From positions 13,340-74,724 of the forward strand of contig JAJYUA010000018.1 in the NCBI GenBank assembly GCA_021792755.1: 61,385 nucleotides of DNA, given 5' to 3'. Position numbers and translations under genes: made by a program. Shown here piece by piece: positions 1 to 9,283 of the stretch. Source of the DNA: Pseudomonadota bacterium. Lineage in GTDB: Bacteria; Pseudomonadota; Gammaproteobacteria; Steroidobacterales; Steroidobacteraceae. The notes under the pieces are model-generated. The model did no database searches, was not told the DNA's origin, and saw nothing but the letters and a program-made list of their open reading frames with translations. How positions within the stretch are numbered: position 1 is the stretch's first letter; each line of letters begins with the position of its first letter.

Positions 1-102
1 GATGGCGCGCGCGGCGCAGTGGCGGCACAGGCCGCCCGCTGCGCCAGCGTGGTGGCGAGCGCGGACCGCGCACAGCCGGCGCCTGGCGCGGAAAACATCA
101 TC

Positions 103-3100
103 ATGACCGATAGCGCGCGACCGCTGCACTGGACCGATGCGATGGCCACGAGCATCGCCGCGGTCGACGAGCAGCACCAACACCTGCTGGAGATTTTCAA
201 TCGCATCGCGCTCGCGCAGGCGCAAGAGGCCTCGTACGAGACTGTGATCGCCCGTCTCGATGAGCTGCTCGAGTACACCCGCTATCATTTCCGCGAGGAG
301 GAGCGGCTCATCCGACATTGGCGGGTCGATTGCAGGCACCGCGCGATGCACCTGCAAGCCCATGAGACCTTCCGCGAATTCCTGCGACAGGCCCGGGTGT
401 TCGCCGGCGGGCACGCCCCGGAGGTGACCGTCGAGTTGCTGGCGTTTCTGGCGCAATGGCTGCTGCACCACATCATGGGAGTCGACAGGCAGATGGCCCG
501 CGAGATCCACCGCCTGCAGGCCGGCGGCGCCTCGGAGGAGGTCGGACTCCATGCGGTCCATGACGCCGGGGATGACGTTGCGCAGATCGTCAGCCGGTTT
601 ACCGAGCATCTGGGGAAGCGGACATTCGCCCTGTTCGGACAACAGCAACAGATGATGACTCTGCAGGCCCTGTACCGGACGTTGCTGCAGTGCGGCGAGG
701 CGCTCAGTCCCGGCCGCCCGGAGCAAGAGATGCTCGAGAGCCTCTGCGCCACACTGGTGCAGAGCACCCTGTTCCATGCGGCATGGATCGGCAGGCTCGG
801 CCAATCGAACGTATTCGAGGCGCTGGCGGTGGCCGGCGAGGGCGCCGGCCGGGTTCGAACGGCGGCGCCGGGCGCGACGGATCCGCAGTCCGCAGGCATC
901 CTGGCCAAGGCCTGGAGCACGCGACATCTGGTGGTCTGCAACGACACCTTGACCGATCCGACGTTGCAGCCGTGGCACGCGGACTTCGCCGAGCATCGCT
1001 GGTTCAGCGTGTGCGCACTGCCCGTCACGCGGGCCGGCCGGATGTGGGCGATGCTGATGCTCGCCTCGCCCCGGTGCGGCTGCTTCGATGCGCCCACGAT
1101 CGAGGTGTGTTCGCGGATCGTGGCCTTGCTGGGTCAGGGTCTCGATGAGGGGGAGGCGACCGGCCGCTCCCGAGCGCTGCAAGGGCGGGAGGCCATGGTG
1201 CGCAGCGACGCGCTCACCGGGCTGCCGAACCGCCTGGCCATCGAGGAGTACCTGCCGCAGGCCATCGCGCGGGCGCAGCGCAGCGGCTCGTTGCTGGCGG
1301 TCGGGGTGATCGATCTCGACGATTTCGCACCCATCAACGATCGGCTCGGGCACGCAGCCGGAGACGAGTTGCTGCGGTGCGTCTCCCGCGGCCTGCGCGA
1401 GTGGTTGGGGGAATCGGATTTCATGGGCCGCCTGGGCGGCGATGAGTTCGTGGTGGTGCTGGAAGCGCTCGAGGCGAAGCAGGCGATGGCCCAGCTCGGC
1501 GCGGCACTGAAGTGCCTGCATCGGGCGGTCGAGGCGCCCTTCAAGCTGACCGCCGTCGAGGTCGTCTCGATCGACATGACCATGGGCGTGGCCTTGTATC
1601 CCAGGGATGGCACTGAGCCGACGTCGCTGCTGCGCCAGGCCGATGCGGCGATGTATCAGGCCAAGCAGACCAAGCGGCAGCGGGCACAGTGGTGGCGAGT
1701 CGGCGGCGACCCGCCGCCGGAGCAGATCCCCGAGACCTCGTTCGATGCCTTCGGCCCCGAGGCGCAGGAGCTGATGCAGGGCCTGGCGCCGCATCTGCAG
1801 ACCATCGCGGCACAGTTTTCGGCGTCGTTCTACCGGGCATTGCAGGCGCACCCGGAGAGCGCCACGATCCTCGCCTGCCTCTCGGGGGCGGAGTATCGGG
1901 ACCTCGAGCGCAAACAGGCCGCCCACCTGCGCTTTCTGCTCGATGCGCACACCACGGAGCAATCGGTGGCTCAGAGCGCGCACCGGCTCGGCGTCGTCCA
2001 CGCTCTCATCGGCGTCTCCGGCGCCTGGTTTACGCGCACCATGGGCCTGTATCGCGACTTGTTGCGTACCCATCTGGATGCGTCGCTGCTCACCGCGCGC
2101 ATGCGCTACCGTACGTTGCGGGCTGCCGATGTCCGGCTGCAATTGGACACGGAGAGCCAGCTGCAAGCCATGCAGTCCGTTCTCGACCAGTACCAGAGGC
2201 TGCTGGCGCGCCCGATGGACGGCCGGGCCCTGGCGGCGGACTGGGCACAGGCGGAGCTCAACGCCCTGGCGGTGCTGCCGGGCATGCGTGCGGCGGTGGT
2301 ATGGCGCCCGGACGTTCGCAACCGGTTGGACATCGAGCGGGCCGCCGGTAACGGCGTGGGCGAGCTCATCGAGGCATTCCGCGTGCGCGACGCACACCCG
2401 GCGCTCGACCCACGGGATGTTCGCGGCCAGGGGCTGGTGGCCGCGACCTGGATGACCGAGTGCCAGCAGGAAACCTCGGCCTTTGCGCGTGACGGCCGCT
2501 TGCAACCCTGGCGCGCGCTGATGCAGGACTTCGGCATCCGCAGCGCCGTGACGCTGCCGGTCCATCGGCATGGGGCGATCCATGCCGTGTTGATGCTCTT
2601 TGGGGCCTACCCGCACCAGTTCGCCTGCGGTTGGATGCACACCTGGCGCCTGTCGCTGCAGAATCGCTGGGATCTGATGACCGCGGTGTCGCACAGCCGC
2701 TGGCACGCGATCGACACCGATCGCGCGGCGCAGATCCGCTCGCTCCTCTACGGCGGGGGCCTGGAGATGTTCGTGCAGCCCGTCGTCCATCTCGCGGACG
2801 GCGCGCTGGTGAAGGTCGAGGCGCTGGCGCGGCTGCGCTCGCCCGAGGGCACGATGCTGATCCCCGGCCAGTTCCTGCCGGCGCTCGGGGAAACCGACCT
2901 CGATGCGCTCTTCCGGCAGGGCCTGGCGCAGGGGCTCGGGCACTTGCGCCGCTGGCGCGACGAGCAGCTCGACATCGAGCTGTCGATCAACCTCGCGCCG
3001 ACCTCCCTGGTTCACCCGGACTGCGCGCGCTGGATCGAGGAGGCGTTGGCCGCCGCGCAGGTCGAGCCGCGCCACCTGACCCTGGAGCTGCTCGAGAGCC

Positions 3101-3741
3101 AGGCATTGGAGACGAACGCGATGGATGAGGCCATCGCCCGCCTGGCATCGACGGGCGTGAAGATTGCGCTCGATGACCTGGGAGCGGGGTTCAGCAACTT
3201 GAAGCGCCTGGCGGAGCTGCCCTTCGACGTGATCAAGATCGACCAGAACATCCTCAAGGATCTCGCCCGCGACCCGATCAAGGCGCTCAGCCTGATCCGC
3301 ACGGTCGTGCAGATCGGCCAGGATCTGGGGCGCGCCGTGGTGGCGGAAGGCCTGGAGGATGAGGGAATCATCGAGGCCGCGTGTCAGCTCGGCTGCGGCC
3401 ACGGTCAGGGATATGGGCTGGCGCGGCCGATGCCGGCCGCGGCGCTGGCGGACTGGGTGAAGACCCAACCCTTCCGCGGCAGCCCTGGACGGACAGTGAA
3501 GAGCTGGGTCGGCGCCCTCGCCTACCAGTGGATGGTGATGCACGACACGCTGTGCCAGCGTCTTCCAGGCGAGCTTGCATCGTGCCCGATCACGGACTTC
3601 CTCGAGGCGCATGAAATTCACGATCCGCAGATCCTGCACTGGCACTGGCAGATTCATGAGGATTCGGTCGAGTCGGTCCGCGTGCAGGCCATGCGGCACA
3701 TGATGCAGTGGATGGCCGACAAGGTCCGGGCCATGGCATGA
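103..3741 (+). CDS. Hemerythrin-GAF-GGDEF-globin-GAF-EAL cyclic-di-GMP enzyme
   Basis: Large cytoplasmic sensor predicted to make and/or degrade c-di-GMP (1212 aa). Visible order: hemerythrin (about 8-140; DEQHQHLL, HFREEE, HxxxH and HHIMGVD give a complete His/Glu/Asp diiron set), GAF-like (about 180-345), GGDEF (about 365-520; RLGGDEF intact), globin-coupled-sensor-like fold (about 540-670; likely proximal His in RLGVVHALIGV), a second GAF-like region (about 705-870), EAL (about 885-1120; EALAR, ELLES, DDLGAGFSN, KIDQ, AEGLEDE and QGYGLARP all kept), and a Cys/His-rich tail. Both catalytic domains look intact. The GGDEF inhibitory RxxD site reads GESD, so product inhibition may be absent. 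ATG 103 starts directly before the hemerythrin fold. The frame is open upstream (GTG at 19 and to the window edge), so a longer N-terminus cannot be excluded. No promoter is visible. Confidence 0.9.
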   Translation: MTDSARPLHWTDAMATSIAAVDEQHQHLLEIFNRIALAQAQEASYETVIARLDELLEYTRYHFREEERLIRHWRVDCRHRAMHLQAHETFREFLRQARVFAGGHAPEVTVELLAFLAQWLLHHIMGVDRQMAREIHRLQAGGASEEVGLHAVHDAGDDVAQIVSRFTEHLGKRTFALFGQQQQMMTLQALYRTLLQCGEALSPGRPEQEMLESLCATLVQSTLFHAAWIGRLGQSNVFEALAVAGEGAGRVRTAAPGATDPQSAGILAKAWSTRHLVVCNDTLTDPTLQPWHADFAEHRWFSVCALPVTRAGRMWAMLMLASPRCGCFDAPTIEVCSRIVALLGQGLDEGEATGRSRALQGREAMVRSDALTGLPNRLAIEEYLPQAIARAQRSGSLLAVGVIDLDDFAPINDRLGHAAGDELLRCVSRGLREWLGESDFMGRLGGDEFVVVLEALEAKQAMAQLGAALKCLHRAVEAPFKLTAVEVVSIDMTMGVALYPRDGTEPTSLLRQADAAMYQAKQTKRQRAQWWRVGGDPPPEQIPETSFDAFGPEAQELMQGLAPHLQTIAAQFSASFYRALQAHPESATILACLSGAEYRDLERKQAAHLRFLLDAHTTEQSVAQSAHRLGVVHALIGVSGAWFTRTMGLYRDLLRTHLDASLLTARMRYRTLRAADVRLQLDTESQLQAMQSVLDQYQRLLARPMDGRALAADWAQAELNALAVLPGMRAAVVWRPDVRNRLDIERAAGNGVGELIEAFRVRDAHPALDPRDVRGQGLVAATWMTECQQETSAFARDGRLQPWRALMQDFGIRSAVTLPVHRHGAIHAVLMLFGAYPHQFACGWMHTWRLSLQNRWDLMTAVSHSRWHAIDTDRAAQIRSLLYGGGLEMFVQPVVHLADGALVKVEALARLRSPEGTMLIPGQFLPALGETDLDALFRQGLAQGLGHLRRWRDEQLDIELSINLAPTSLVHPDCARWIEEALAAAQVEPRHLTLELLESQALETNAMDEAIARLASTGVKIALDDLGAGFSNLKRLAELPFDVIKIDQNILKDLARDPIKALSLIRTVVQIGQDLGRAVVAEGLEDEGIIEAACQLGCGHGQGYGLARPMPAAALADWVKTQPFRGSPGRTVKSWVGALAYQWMVMHDTLCQRLPGELASCPITDFLEAHEIHDPQILHWHWQIHEDSVESVRVQAMRHMMQWMADKVRAMA

Positions 3742-3835
3742 CCGCTGCCGCCCGCAGAAGCGCCCTCGCCGCCCGGGAATGCAAGCACTCCGGCGGGCGC
3801 GCACCGTCCTGTGCCCCCTGGCGCGCCGGGGCGGG

Positions 3836-5200
3836 CTACTTCCCGCCGCTCACCGCGGTGCGCTGCATCAGGTCATAGAGCGTCGGGCGCGTCACGCCGA
3901 GAAGCTCCGCCGCCTTGGAGACATTGCCGCCCGTGACGGCGAGCGCGCGCTGCACGGCCTCCGTCTCGGCCTTCTGGCGCACCTCGCGCAGCGGGGCGAT
4001 CCCCGTCTCTGCCTCCGTCGCGGGCGCCTCGAGCGACAGATCCTCGGCCGTGACGAGCTTGCCCTCGGTCATGATGGCCGCGGCGTTCACCTTGTTCTCG
4101 AGCTCGCGCACGTTGCCCGGCCAGGGATACCGCTCGATGGCTGCGATCGCATCCGGCCCCAGCTTCAGTGCCGGCTTGCCGTGACGCTTGCACGCGATCA
4201 GCAGCAGATAGTTGGCGATCAGCACCGCGTCCGCCCCGCGCTCGCGCAGCGGCGGGATCTGCACCGCCACCTCGCTGATGCGGTAGTAGAGATCCTCGCG
4301 GAAGGCCTTCTGCTGCATCGCCGCCTTGAGGTCACGGTGCGTGGCGGCGATGATGCGCACATCGACCTGGATCAGCTCCCGACCGCCGATGCGCTCGATC
4401 ACCCGCTCCTGCAGGAAGCGCAGAAGCTTCGCCTGCAGCGTGAGCGGCATGTCGCCGATCTCATCGAGAAACAGCGTGCCGCCATCGGCGGTCTCGATCT
4501 TGCCGCGGGTTTGCTTGACCGCGCCGGTGAAGGCCCCTCGCTCGTAGCCGAACAGCTCGCTCTCGAGCAGCGTCTCGGGAATGGCCGCGCAGTTGAGCGC
4601 GACCATCGGTTGTCCGGCGCGGGTGCTCAGGGCATGCAGCGCCTGCGCGAGGCGCTCCTTGCCGGTGCCGCTCTCCCCGAGGAGCAGCACGGAGGCCTGG
4701 GTGGGCGCAAGCTTCTGCACCAGGCGGCACACCTTGACCATGGGCTCGCTGGCGGCGATCACCCCCTCGAGCGCGAGCGCGGGATTGCCGGCCAGCCGGC
4801 GGTGCTCTTCCTCGAGCTCGTGGATGCGCCGGGCGCGATCGATGATGAGCGAGAGCACGTCCATGTCGACCGGCTTCTGACAGAAGTCATAGGCGCCGAG
4901 TCCGATCGCCCGCAGGGCGTGCTCCCGGCCCTCGCGCCCGGTGACGACGATGATCTTGGTCGCGGGCGCCTGGCGCAGGATCTCCCCGATCGTGGCGAAG
5001 CCCTCCTCCACCCCGTCCGGATCGGGCGGCAGCCCCAGGTCCTGCAGCACGATGGGCGGCTCGAGACGGCGCACGGCCGCGAGCGCCTCGGCGCGGCTCG
5101 AGGCGCACTCGACCTCGTAAGGCTCGAGCGCCCATTTCATCTGGCGCTGCAGCCCCGGATCGTCCTCGACGATCAGCAGCCTAGTGGGTTTGGAGCTCAT
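3836..5200 (-). CDS. prsR: PEP-CTERM-system sigma-54 response regulator PrsR
   Basis: NtrC-class activator, 454 aa. The receiver domain (1-120) has acidic residues EDD 12-14, phospho-acceptor D54 in VLQDLGLPP and K109. The AAA+ domain (about 145-380) has Walker A GESGTGKE (175-182) and the sigma-54 contact loop GAFTGA (222-227). The C-terminal Fis-type HTH (about 415-450) contains GNVSKAAELLGVTRPTLY. This architecture and the coupled upstream kinase match the PEP-CTERM-box response regulator family (PrsR). It is expected to activate RpoN-dependent promoters; four such promoters precede the PEP-CTERM genes at 9.3-13.2 kb. ATG 5200 overlaps the end of prsK by 20 nt, implying translational coupling. 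It converges with the c-di-GMP gene across a 94-nt gap with no strong terminator. Confidence 0.92.
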   Translation of the reverse strand: MSSKPTRLLIVEDDPGLQRQMKWALEPYEVECASSRAEALAAVRRLEPPIVLQDLGLPPDPDGVEEGFATIGEILRQAPATKIIVVTGREGREHALRAIGLGAYDFCQKPVDMDVLSLIIDRARRIHELEEEHRRLAGNPALALEGVIAASEPMVKVCRLVQKLAPTQASVLLLGESGTGKERLAQALHALSTRAGQPMVALNCAAIPETLLESELFGYERGAFTGAVKQTRGKIETADGGTLFLDEIGDMPLTLQAKLLRFLQERVIERIGGRELIQVDVRIIAATHRDLKAAMQQKAFREDLYYRISEVAVQIPPLRERGADAVLIANYLLLIACKRHGKPALKLGPDAIAAIERYPWPGNVRELENKVNAAAIMTEGKLVTAEDLSLEAPATEAETGIAPLREVRQKAETEAVQRALAVTGGNVSKAAELLGVTRPTLYDLMQRTAVSGGK

Positions 5201-7271
5201 CGTTCGGTGCTTCCCCTTCGGTTCTCGACAGCGCCGGCGCGAGCGGCAGGCGGATGCTGAAGCGCGTGCCGCGTCCCGGGCGGCTCTCGACCTCGATGGT
5301 GCCGCCGCACTTGCGCACGAACTCGCGCGCCTGGTAGGCCCCGATGCCGAAGCCCTTCTCCCCCTTGGTGGTCTCGAAAGGCGCGAACAGCTTGTGGCGC
5401 ACGAACGCCTCGTCCATGCCGCAGCCGGTATCGGCCACCTCGATGAGGGCCTGCTGGCCCGAGCGTTGAACCCGTACGGTAACCGATCCGTCCGCCGGTG
5501 TCGCCTCCTGGGCATTGCGGATGAGGTGCTCGAGCACCTGCAGCAGGCGCTCGCGATTGAGCACCGCCTCGACGCGCTCGTGCACCTCGAGCGTCGGGCG
5601 CGGCTGCCCCGCACAGCGCCGGATCGCCTCCGCGCACAGCTCGGCCACCGGCACGCGATGGGTCTGCTCGGTGAGCACGCCGCTTCGCAGCTCGTCCATC
5701 AGGCGCGTCATGCGCTTGACGGAGTTGTCGATCGTGAGGATGGCGTCGTCGAAGAATTCCGGGTTACCGCGGTGGCGCGCGGCGTTCTGCACCACGAGCG
5801 CCTGCTGGGCGATCAGGTGCCGCAAGTCGTGCATCAGCACCGCCGAGAGGCGATTCAGCGCCTCGAACTGATGGGCCTCGGCGAGACGCTTGGCGGCCTG
5901 CTCGAAGGCGAGGTAGCTTGCGACCTGGCGCCCCGCGGCCTTGAGCAGGTCGAGCTCCTCCCAGGAGAGCCTCACCGCCGCGAGCGGCTGGGCGATGAGG
6001 ACGAACCCGACCATCGCGCTCTCGCAGATGAGCGGCACCACGAGCCACAGCCGCGGGTTCTCGAGCATCCACCGGGGCGGGGCCGGCACGGGCTTGCCGC
6101 GCCGGGGACTGCGCGCCTCATCGAGATCGCAGATCCATTCGTTGCGCAGCAGGTAGTCGAAGAACTCCGCATGGCCGCTCTCGCGCGGCGCCGAGGGCGG
6201 GGCGAGTTCCCCTCCGGCCGGTCCGAGGCCGCCCTCGGCGTCCTTCAGCCACAGCCCCCCGTACGGGGAGCTCATGAAGCCCGCCATGACCTGGGCGATG
6301 CGCTCGTAGATCGGCGTCTGCCCGCCGACCGAGAGCGCGCGCGTGAGCTTCTGCCACTCCCGGCGGTAGTCGTAGCGATAGGGAAAGAAATACTTGGCGA
6401 TCGTCACCCGCGACCAGGCGCGGAACTGCTCGGACAGCGCCGCAACCGCCAGCACCAGGGCGCCGGCGCCGAGGAAGAGCATCTGGCCCGCCTCCCCCCA
6501 CGAGCCGCCGAGACGGCGCACGAGAAGGCTTCCGACCGCCATGACGAACACATACATCGCCGCCCCGAGGAGCGTGGCGCTGAAGAACACGATGCGCGGG
6601 GGGAGGAAGGCCGCCGACTCCCACTCCTCGATGCGGCTGAAGCCCACGGCCAGCAGTCCGGCGAGCACGGCATCCACGATGCCCCGATCCGCCCAGAAGA
6701 CCCCCGCCAGGCTGCCGCGCAGCATGCCGATGGAGAAGAAGCACAGGTCCCAGGCAAAGAGCGCCCCAAGGGCGAGCCACACGTACTTCAGCGCCCAGCG
6801 CTGGGTCGAGCGCGTGTTGCGCGCCGCCTGCTCGACCAGCACCAGGCCGCCGATCGAGAGCAGGAACCCGCCCCACAGCCAGTAGCGCTCGATCTGCCGT
6901 GAGATGAATCCCGAATGGTCCGACCACAGCGTGAGGCCGCCGGCCACGATGACCACCGCCGCCAGCGCGCCGAGCGCCCGCTGCACGGCGCGGGTCGTAC
7001 CCGAGGCGTCCGCGCCCCGCAGACAGCGCACCAGCACCAGCATCCAGGCGAGATCGCGCAGGTACTCCGCCGTGATCGCAAGCCCCGCCTGGATGGGCGC
7101 CCCGGCGGCCTGCGCGCCGAGCAGGGCCGACCAGCCGAGCTGGGCGGCGATGGCCGCGGCGAACCCCGAGCCCGCCAGGCGCCGCCGCCAGAGCGTGAGG
7201 CACACCCCGAGCAGCGCCGCATAGGCGACGGCACAGAGCAGGTAGCCCAGCGCGACGCGGTCGTAATGCAC
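5181..7271 (-). CDS. prsK: PEP-CTERM-system membrane histidine kinase PrsK
   Basis: Inner-membrane sensor kinase, about 696 aa. The N-terminal third (about 1-290) is a series of hydrophobic segments, about eight or more helices, with no extended periplasmic domain. A GAF-like cytoplasmic region (about 310-460) follows. The dimerisation/phospho-acceptor segment carries MHDLRHLIAQ instead of the usual SHELR. The HATPase_c domain has LIRNAQEA (N box), DTGCGMDE (G1) and GFGIGAYQ (G2). This layout is typical of PrsK of XrtA/PEP-CTERM systems; the signal it senses is not known. GTG 7271 was chosen because the first transmembrane helix begins immediately after it; an in-frame start at 7349 would add 26 residues. 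It is co-transcribed with prsR (20-nt overlap) and presumably phosphorylates it. Confidence 0.9.
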   Translation of the reverse strand: MHYDRVALGYLLCAVAYAALLGVCLTLWRRRLAGSGFAAAIAAQLGWSALLGAQAAGAPIQAGLAITAEYLRDLAWMLVLVRCLRGADASGTTRAVQRALGALAAVVIVAGGLTLWSDHSGFISRQIERYWLWGGFLLSIGGLVLVEQAARNTRSTQRWALKYVWLALGALFAWDLCFFSIGMLRGSLAGVFWADRGIVDAVLAGLLAVGFSRIEEWESAAFLPPRIVFFSATLLGAAMYVFVMAVGSLLVRRLGGSWGEAGQMLFLGAGALVLAVAALSEQFRAWSRVTIAKYFFPYRYDYRREWQKLTRALSVGGQTPIYERIAQVMAGFMSSPYGGLWLKDAEGGLGPAGGELAPPSAPRESGHAEFFDYLLRNEWICDLDEARSPRRGKPVPAPPRWMLENPRLWLVVPLICESAMVGFVLIAQPLAAVRLSWEELDLLKAAGRQVASYLAFEQAAKRLAEAHQFEALNRLSAVLMHDLRHLIAQQALVVQNAARHRGNPEFFDDAILTIDNSVKRMTRLMDELRSGVLTEQTHRVPVAELCAEAIRRCAGQPRPTLEVHERVEAVLNRERLLQVLEHLIRNAQEATPADGSVTVRVQRSGQQALIEVADTGCGMDEAFVRHKLFAPFETTKGEKGFGIGAYQAREFVRKCGGTIEVESRPGRGTRFSIRLPLAPALSRTEGEAPNDELQTH

Positions 7272-7402
7272 GGGCGGCAGATTACCGGGATTTACCGGCC
7301 GGGTGAGGCGCGACGCCCCCTGCGACGCGGAATCTGCGATCGGGCGCACGCACGCCCGGGGGCACGGGCGCGGGGCCCGCCGCCCCGCGCCTCAGCTCCG
7401 GC

Positions 7403-8863
7403 TCAGGGCACGATCTGGCGGATCTGGTTGTTGGACAGATCGCCCACGTACACATTGCCCGCGGTGCTCCCGGAGACGCTCACGGCGACGCCGCTCGGAC
7501 TGTCGAACTCGGCCGCGCTGGCCGAGCCATTGAGGTTGCCCGCCGTGCCCGTTCCCGCCAGCGTGCTCACCAGCCCCGTCGGGGCGACCAGGCGAATCTC
7601 GTTGTTCTTGCTGTCCGCCACGTACACATTGCCTGCGGAATCGACCGCCACGTCGTTCGGGCCGTCGAACTCGGCTGCCGTGCCCATGCCGTCCTGGTTG
7701 CCCGCCGTGCCCGATCCGGCCAGAGTGCTCACCACGTCCGAGGCATTGATCATGCGGATCTCGCTGTTGTTGAAGTCGGCCACATAGACATTGCCCGAGG
7801 AGTCCACGGCGACGCCGGCGGGCCCGTTGAACGTTGCCGAGGTGCCCGAGCCGTTGCTGTTGCCCGCGGCGCCCGAGCCCGCCAGGGTCGTCACGTCGCC
7901 GGCCGGTGTGATCTTGCGGATCTCGTTGTTGCCGTAATCGGCCACATAGACATTGCCCGAGGAGTCCACGGCGACGCCGCTCGGCTCGTCGAACTCGGCC
8001 GCCGTGCCGACGCCGTCCAGGTTGCCCTTGGCGCCCGAGCCGGCGAATGTCGAGACCGTGCAGGTGCTGGCGGTCGAGCCGGTGCACACGATCTTGCGGA
8101 TCTGATTGTTGTAGAAATCCGCGACATAGAGGTTGCCCGAGGAATCCACCGCCACCCCGGTCGGATAGTTGAAGGTGGCCGAAGTCCCCGGACCGTTTGT
8201 ATCGCCGCCCTGGGTCGGGCCCAAGCCCGCCAGGGTCGTGACGGTGCAGGTGCTGGCGGTCGAGCCGGTGCACACGATCTTGCGGATCTCGTTGTTGGTG
8301 CTGTCGGCCACATACAAAGCGCCCGAGGAGTCCACCGCCACCCCGATGGGGCCGTCGAACTCGGCCGTTGTCCCGGTGCCGTCCGTGTTTCCCGCGCTCG
8401 AGCCCGCCAGCGTGCTCACGCTGGCCGTCAGCGTCGTGCAGCTGAAGGTGTCGGTGGTGATGTTGGCACTGATGGGTCCGGAGAAATTCGACGCGCCGGC
8501 GGCGCAGGTCTGCAAGGAGGGCTGCGCCGTCACCTTCACCTGCACGTCGGTGCCGGACGGCACGGACTGGGTGAATTGATAGCTGGTCGCTCCGGCGCTC
8601 ACCGCGAGAGTCTCCCCGCCGGAGTAATCCTGCAGCTTCAGGCCCGCATTGTTCAGACCGGTGATCGTGCCCGAAACGGTATAAGAGCTGCTGCTGCCGC
8701 TGCCGCCACTGCTGCCGCTGCCGCTGCTGCCGCTGCTGCCAGTGCCGCTGCCGCTACTGCCGCCGCCGCCGCCGCAGGCGGCCAGCGACAGCAGGGAAAG
8801 CGCAACGAGAATCCGCGATCCCCCCCCGCGCAACGCGGAGCGGACAAGAACACGATCACACAT
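7403..8863 (-). CDS. Secreted NHL-repeat lipoprotein (six-bladed propeller)
   Basis: Predicted lipoprotein, 486 aa. The signal peptide ends in lipobox LAAC and is followed by a Gly/Ser-only linker. A beta-rich domain of about 85 residues (from YTVSGTITGL) follows. Six NHL repeats then make up the rest, each with a [ST]xLAG-G-G start and GVAVDSSGNxYVAD-NN-IRKI end, enough for one closed six-bladed beta-propeller. NHL propellers usually bind proteins or sugars; no catalytic residues are seen. Two successive blades carry the same insertion (CTGSTASTCTV) with nearly identical DNA, a sign of recent duplication. ATG 8863 is preceded by GGAGG at ideal spacing. It diverges from the PEP-CTERM gene cluster. 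It has no PEP-CTERM tail itself, so any link to that system is positional only. Confidence 0.85.
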   Translation of the reverse strand: MCDRVLVRSALRGGGSRILVALSLLSLAACGGGGGSSGSGTGSSGSSGSGSSGGSGSSSSYTVSGTITGLNNAGLKLQDYSGGETLAVSAGATSYQFTQSVPSGTDVQVKVTAQPSLQTCAAGASNFSGPISANITTDTFSCTTLTASVSTLAGSSAGNTDGTGTTAEFDGPIGVAVDSSGALYVADSTNNEIRKIVCTGSTASTCTVTTLAGLGPTQGGDTNGPGTSATFNYPTGVAVDSSGNLYVADFYNNQIRKIVCTGSTASTCTVSTFAGSGAKGNLDGVGTAAEFDEPSGVAVDSSGNVYVADYGNNEIRKITPAGDVTTLAGSGAAGNSNGSGTSATFNGPAGVAVDSSGNVYVADFNNSEIRMINASDVVSTLAGSGTAGNQDGMGTAAEFDGPNDVAVDSAGNVYVADSKNNEIRLVAPTGLVSTLAGTGTAGNLNGSASAAEFDSPSGVAVSVSGSTAGNVYVGDLSNNQIRQIVP

Positions 8864-9283
8864 GCTGAAACCTCCCCGGGCGGCGGATGGTATAGAGTAC
8901 ACGCCCCGCCTCCACGGCCGCCACTCGGACGCTTGACTTGAGCTCGGCGCGGCCGCGCTGTCGATATCTTTGACAGCAGGACCGGATGAAAAATGGCCCC
9001 GGACGCGCGTCCAGTCCAACATTAGTCATCGGTTCGGTAGAAAATCAGAAATGACGTCGCCGAATGGCAACAGAACCTGCCTATCCGCCCCTCGCCGGTG
9101 TCATCTTGGCAACGATAGATCCGAGGTGTCGCCATTTATGTCAAATTCTTTTACAAGTAGTTCCTGACTGGGGCACCTGACCTACATAACGTCATGAATT
9201 GAAAATAAAAGATTGTCTGGCCCGGAACTTGCTCTGCACTCCATAGGGCAATGATGCCTGCTATTGATGGCGAGGAGTCAATC
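8864..9283. other. Divergent intergenic region, NHL lipoprotein / PEP-CTERM gene 1
   Basis: This 420-nt stretch is more AT-rich than its surroundings on its right half. It holds the sigma-54 promoter of the first PEP-CTERM gene (9218-9233) and a TTTACA element at 9150-9155. I see no convincing gene; one short open frame here has no ribosome binding site or recognisable sequence. I could not identify a clear promoter for the minus-strand lipoprotein. Confidence 0.5.
9218..9233 (+). promoter_or_regulatory. Sigma-54 (-24/-12) promoter of PEP-CTERM gene 1
   Basis: TGGCCCGGAACTTGCT fits the RpoN consensus TGGCACG-N4-TTGCW, with GG and GC at the required spacing. It lies 51 nt before the ATG. A TTTACA element starts 68 nt further upstream and is a candidate PrsR site. 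Confidence 0.8.

Noticed and set aside
8576-8941. Ala-repeat open frame on the plus strand
   Set aside because: Mirror of the Gly/Ser linker and signal peptide of the lipoprotein; no ribosome site.
8970-9167. 65-codon frame in the PEP-CTERM gene 1 leader
   Set aside because: No ribosome site, unremarkable sequence, overlaps the regulatory region.
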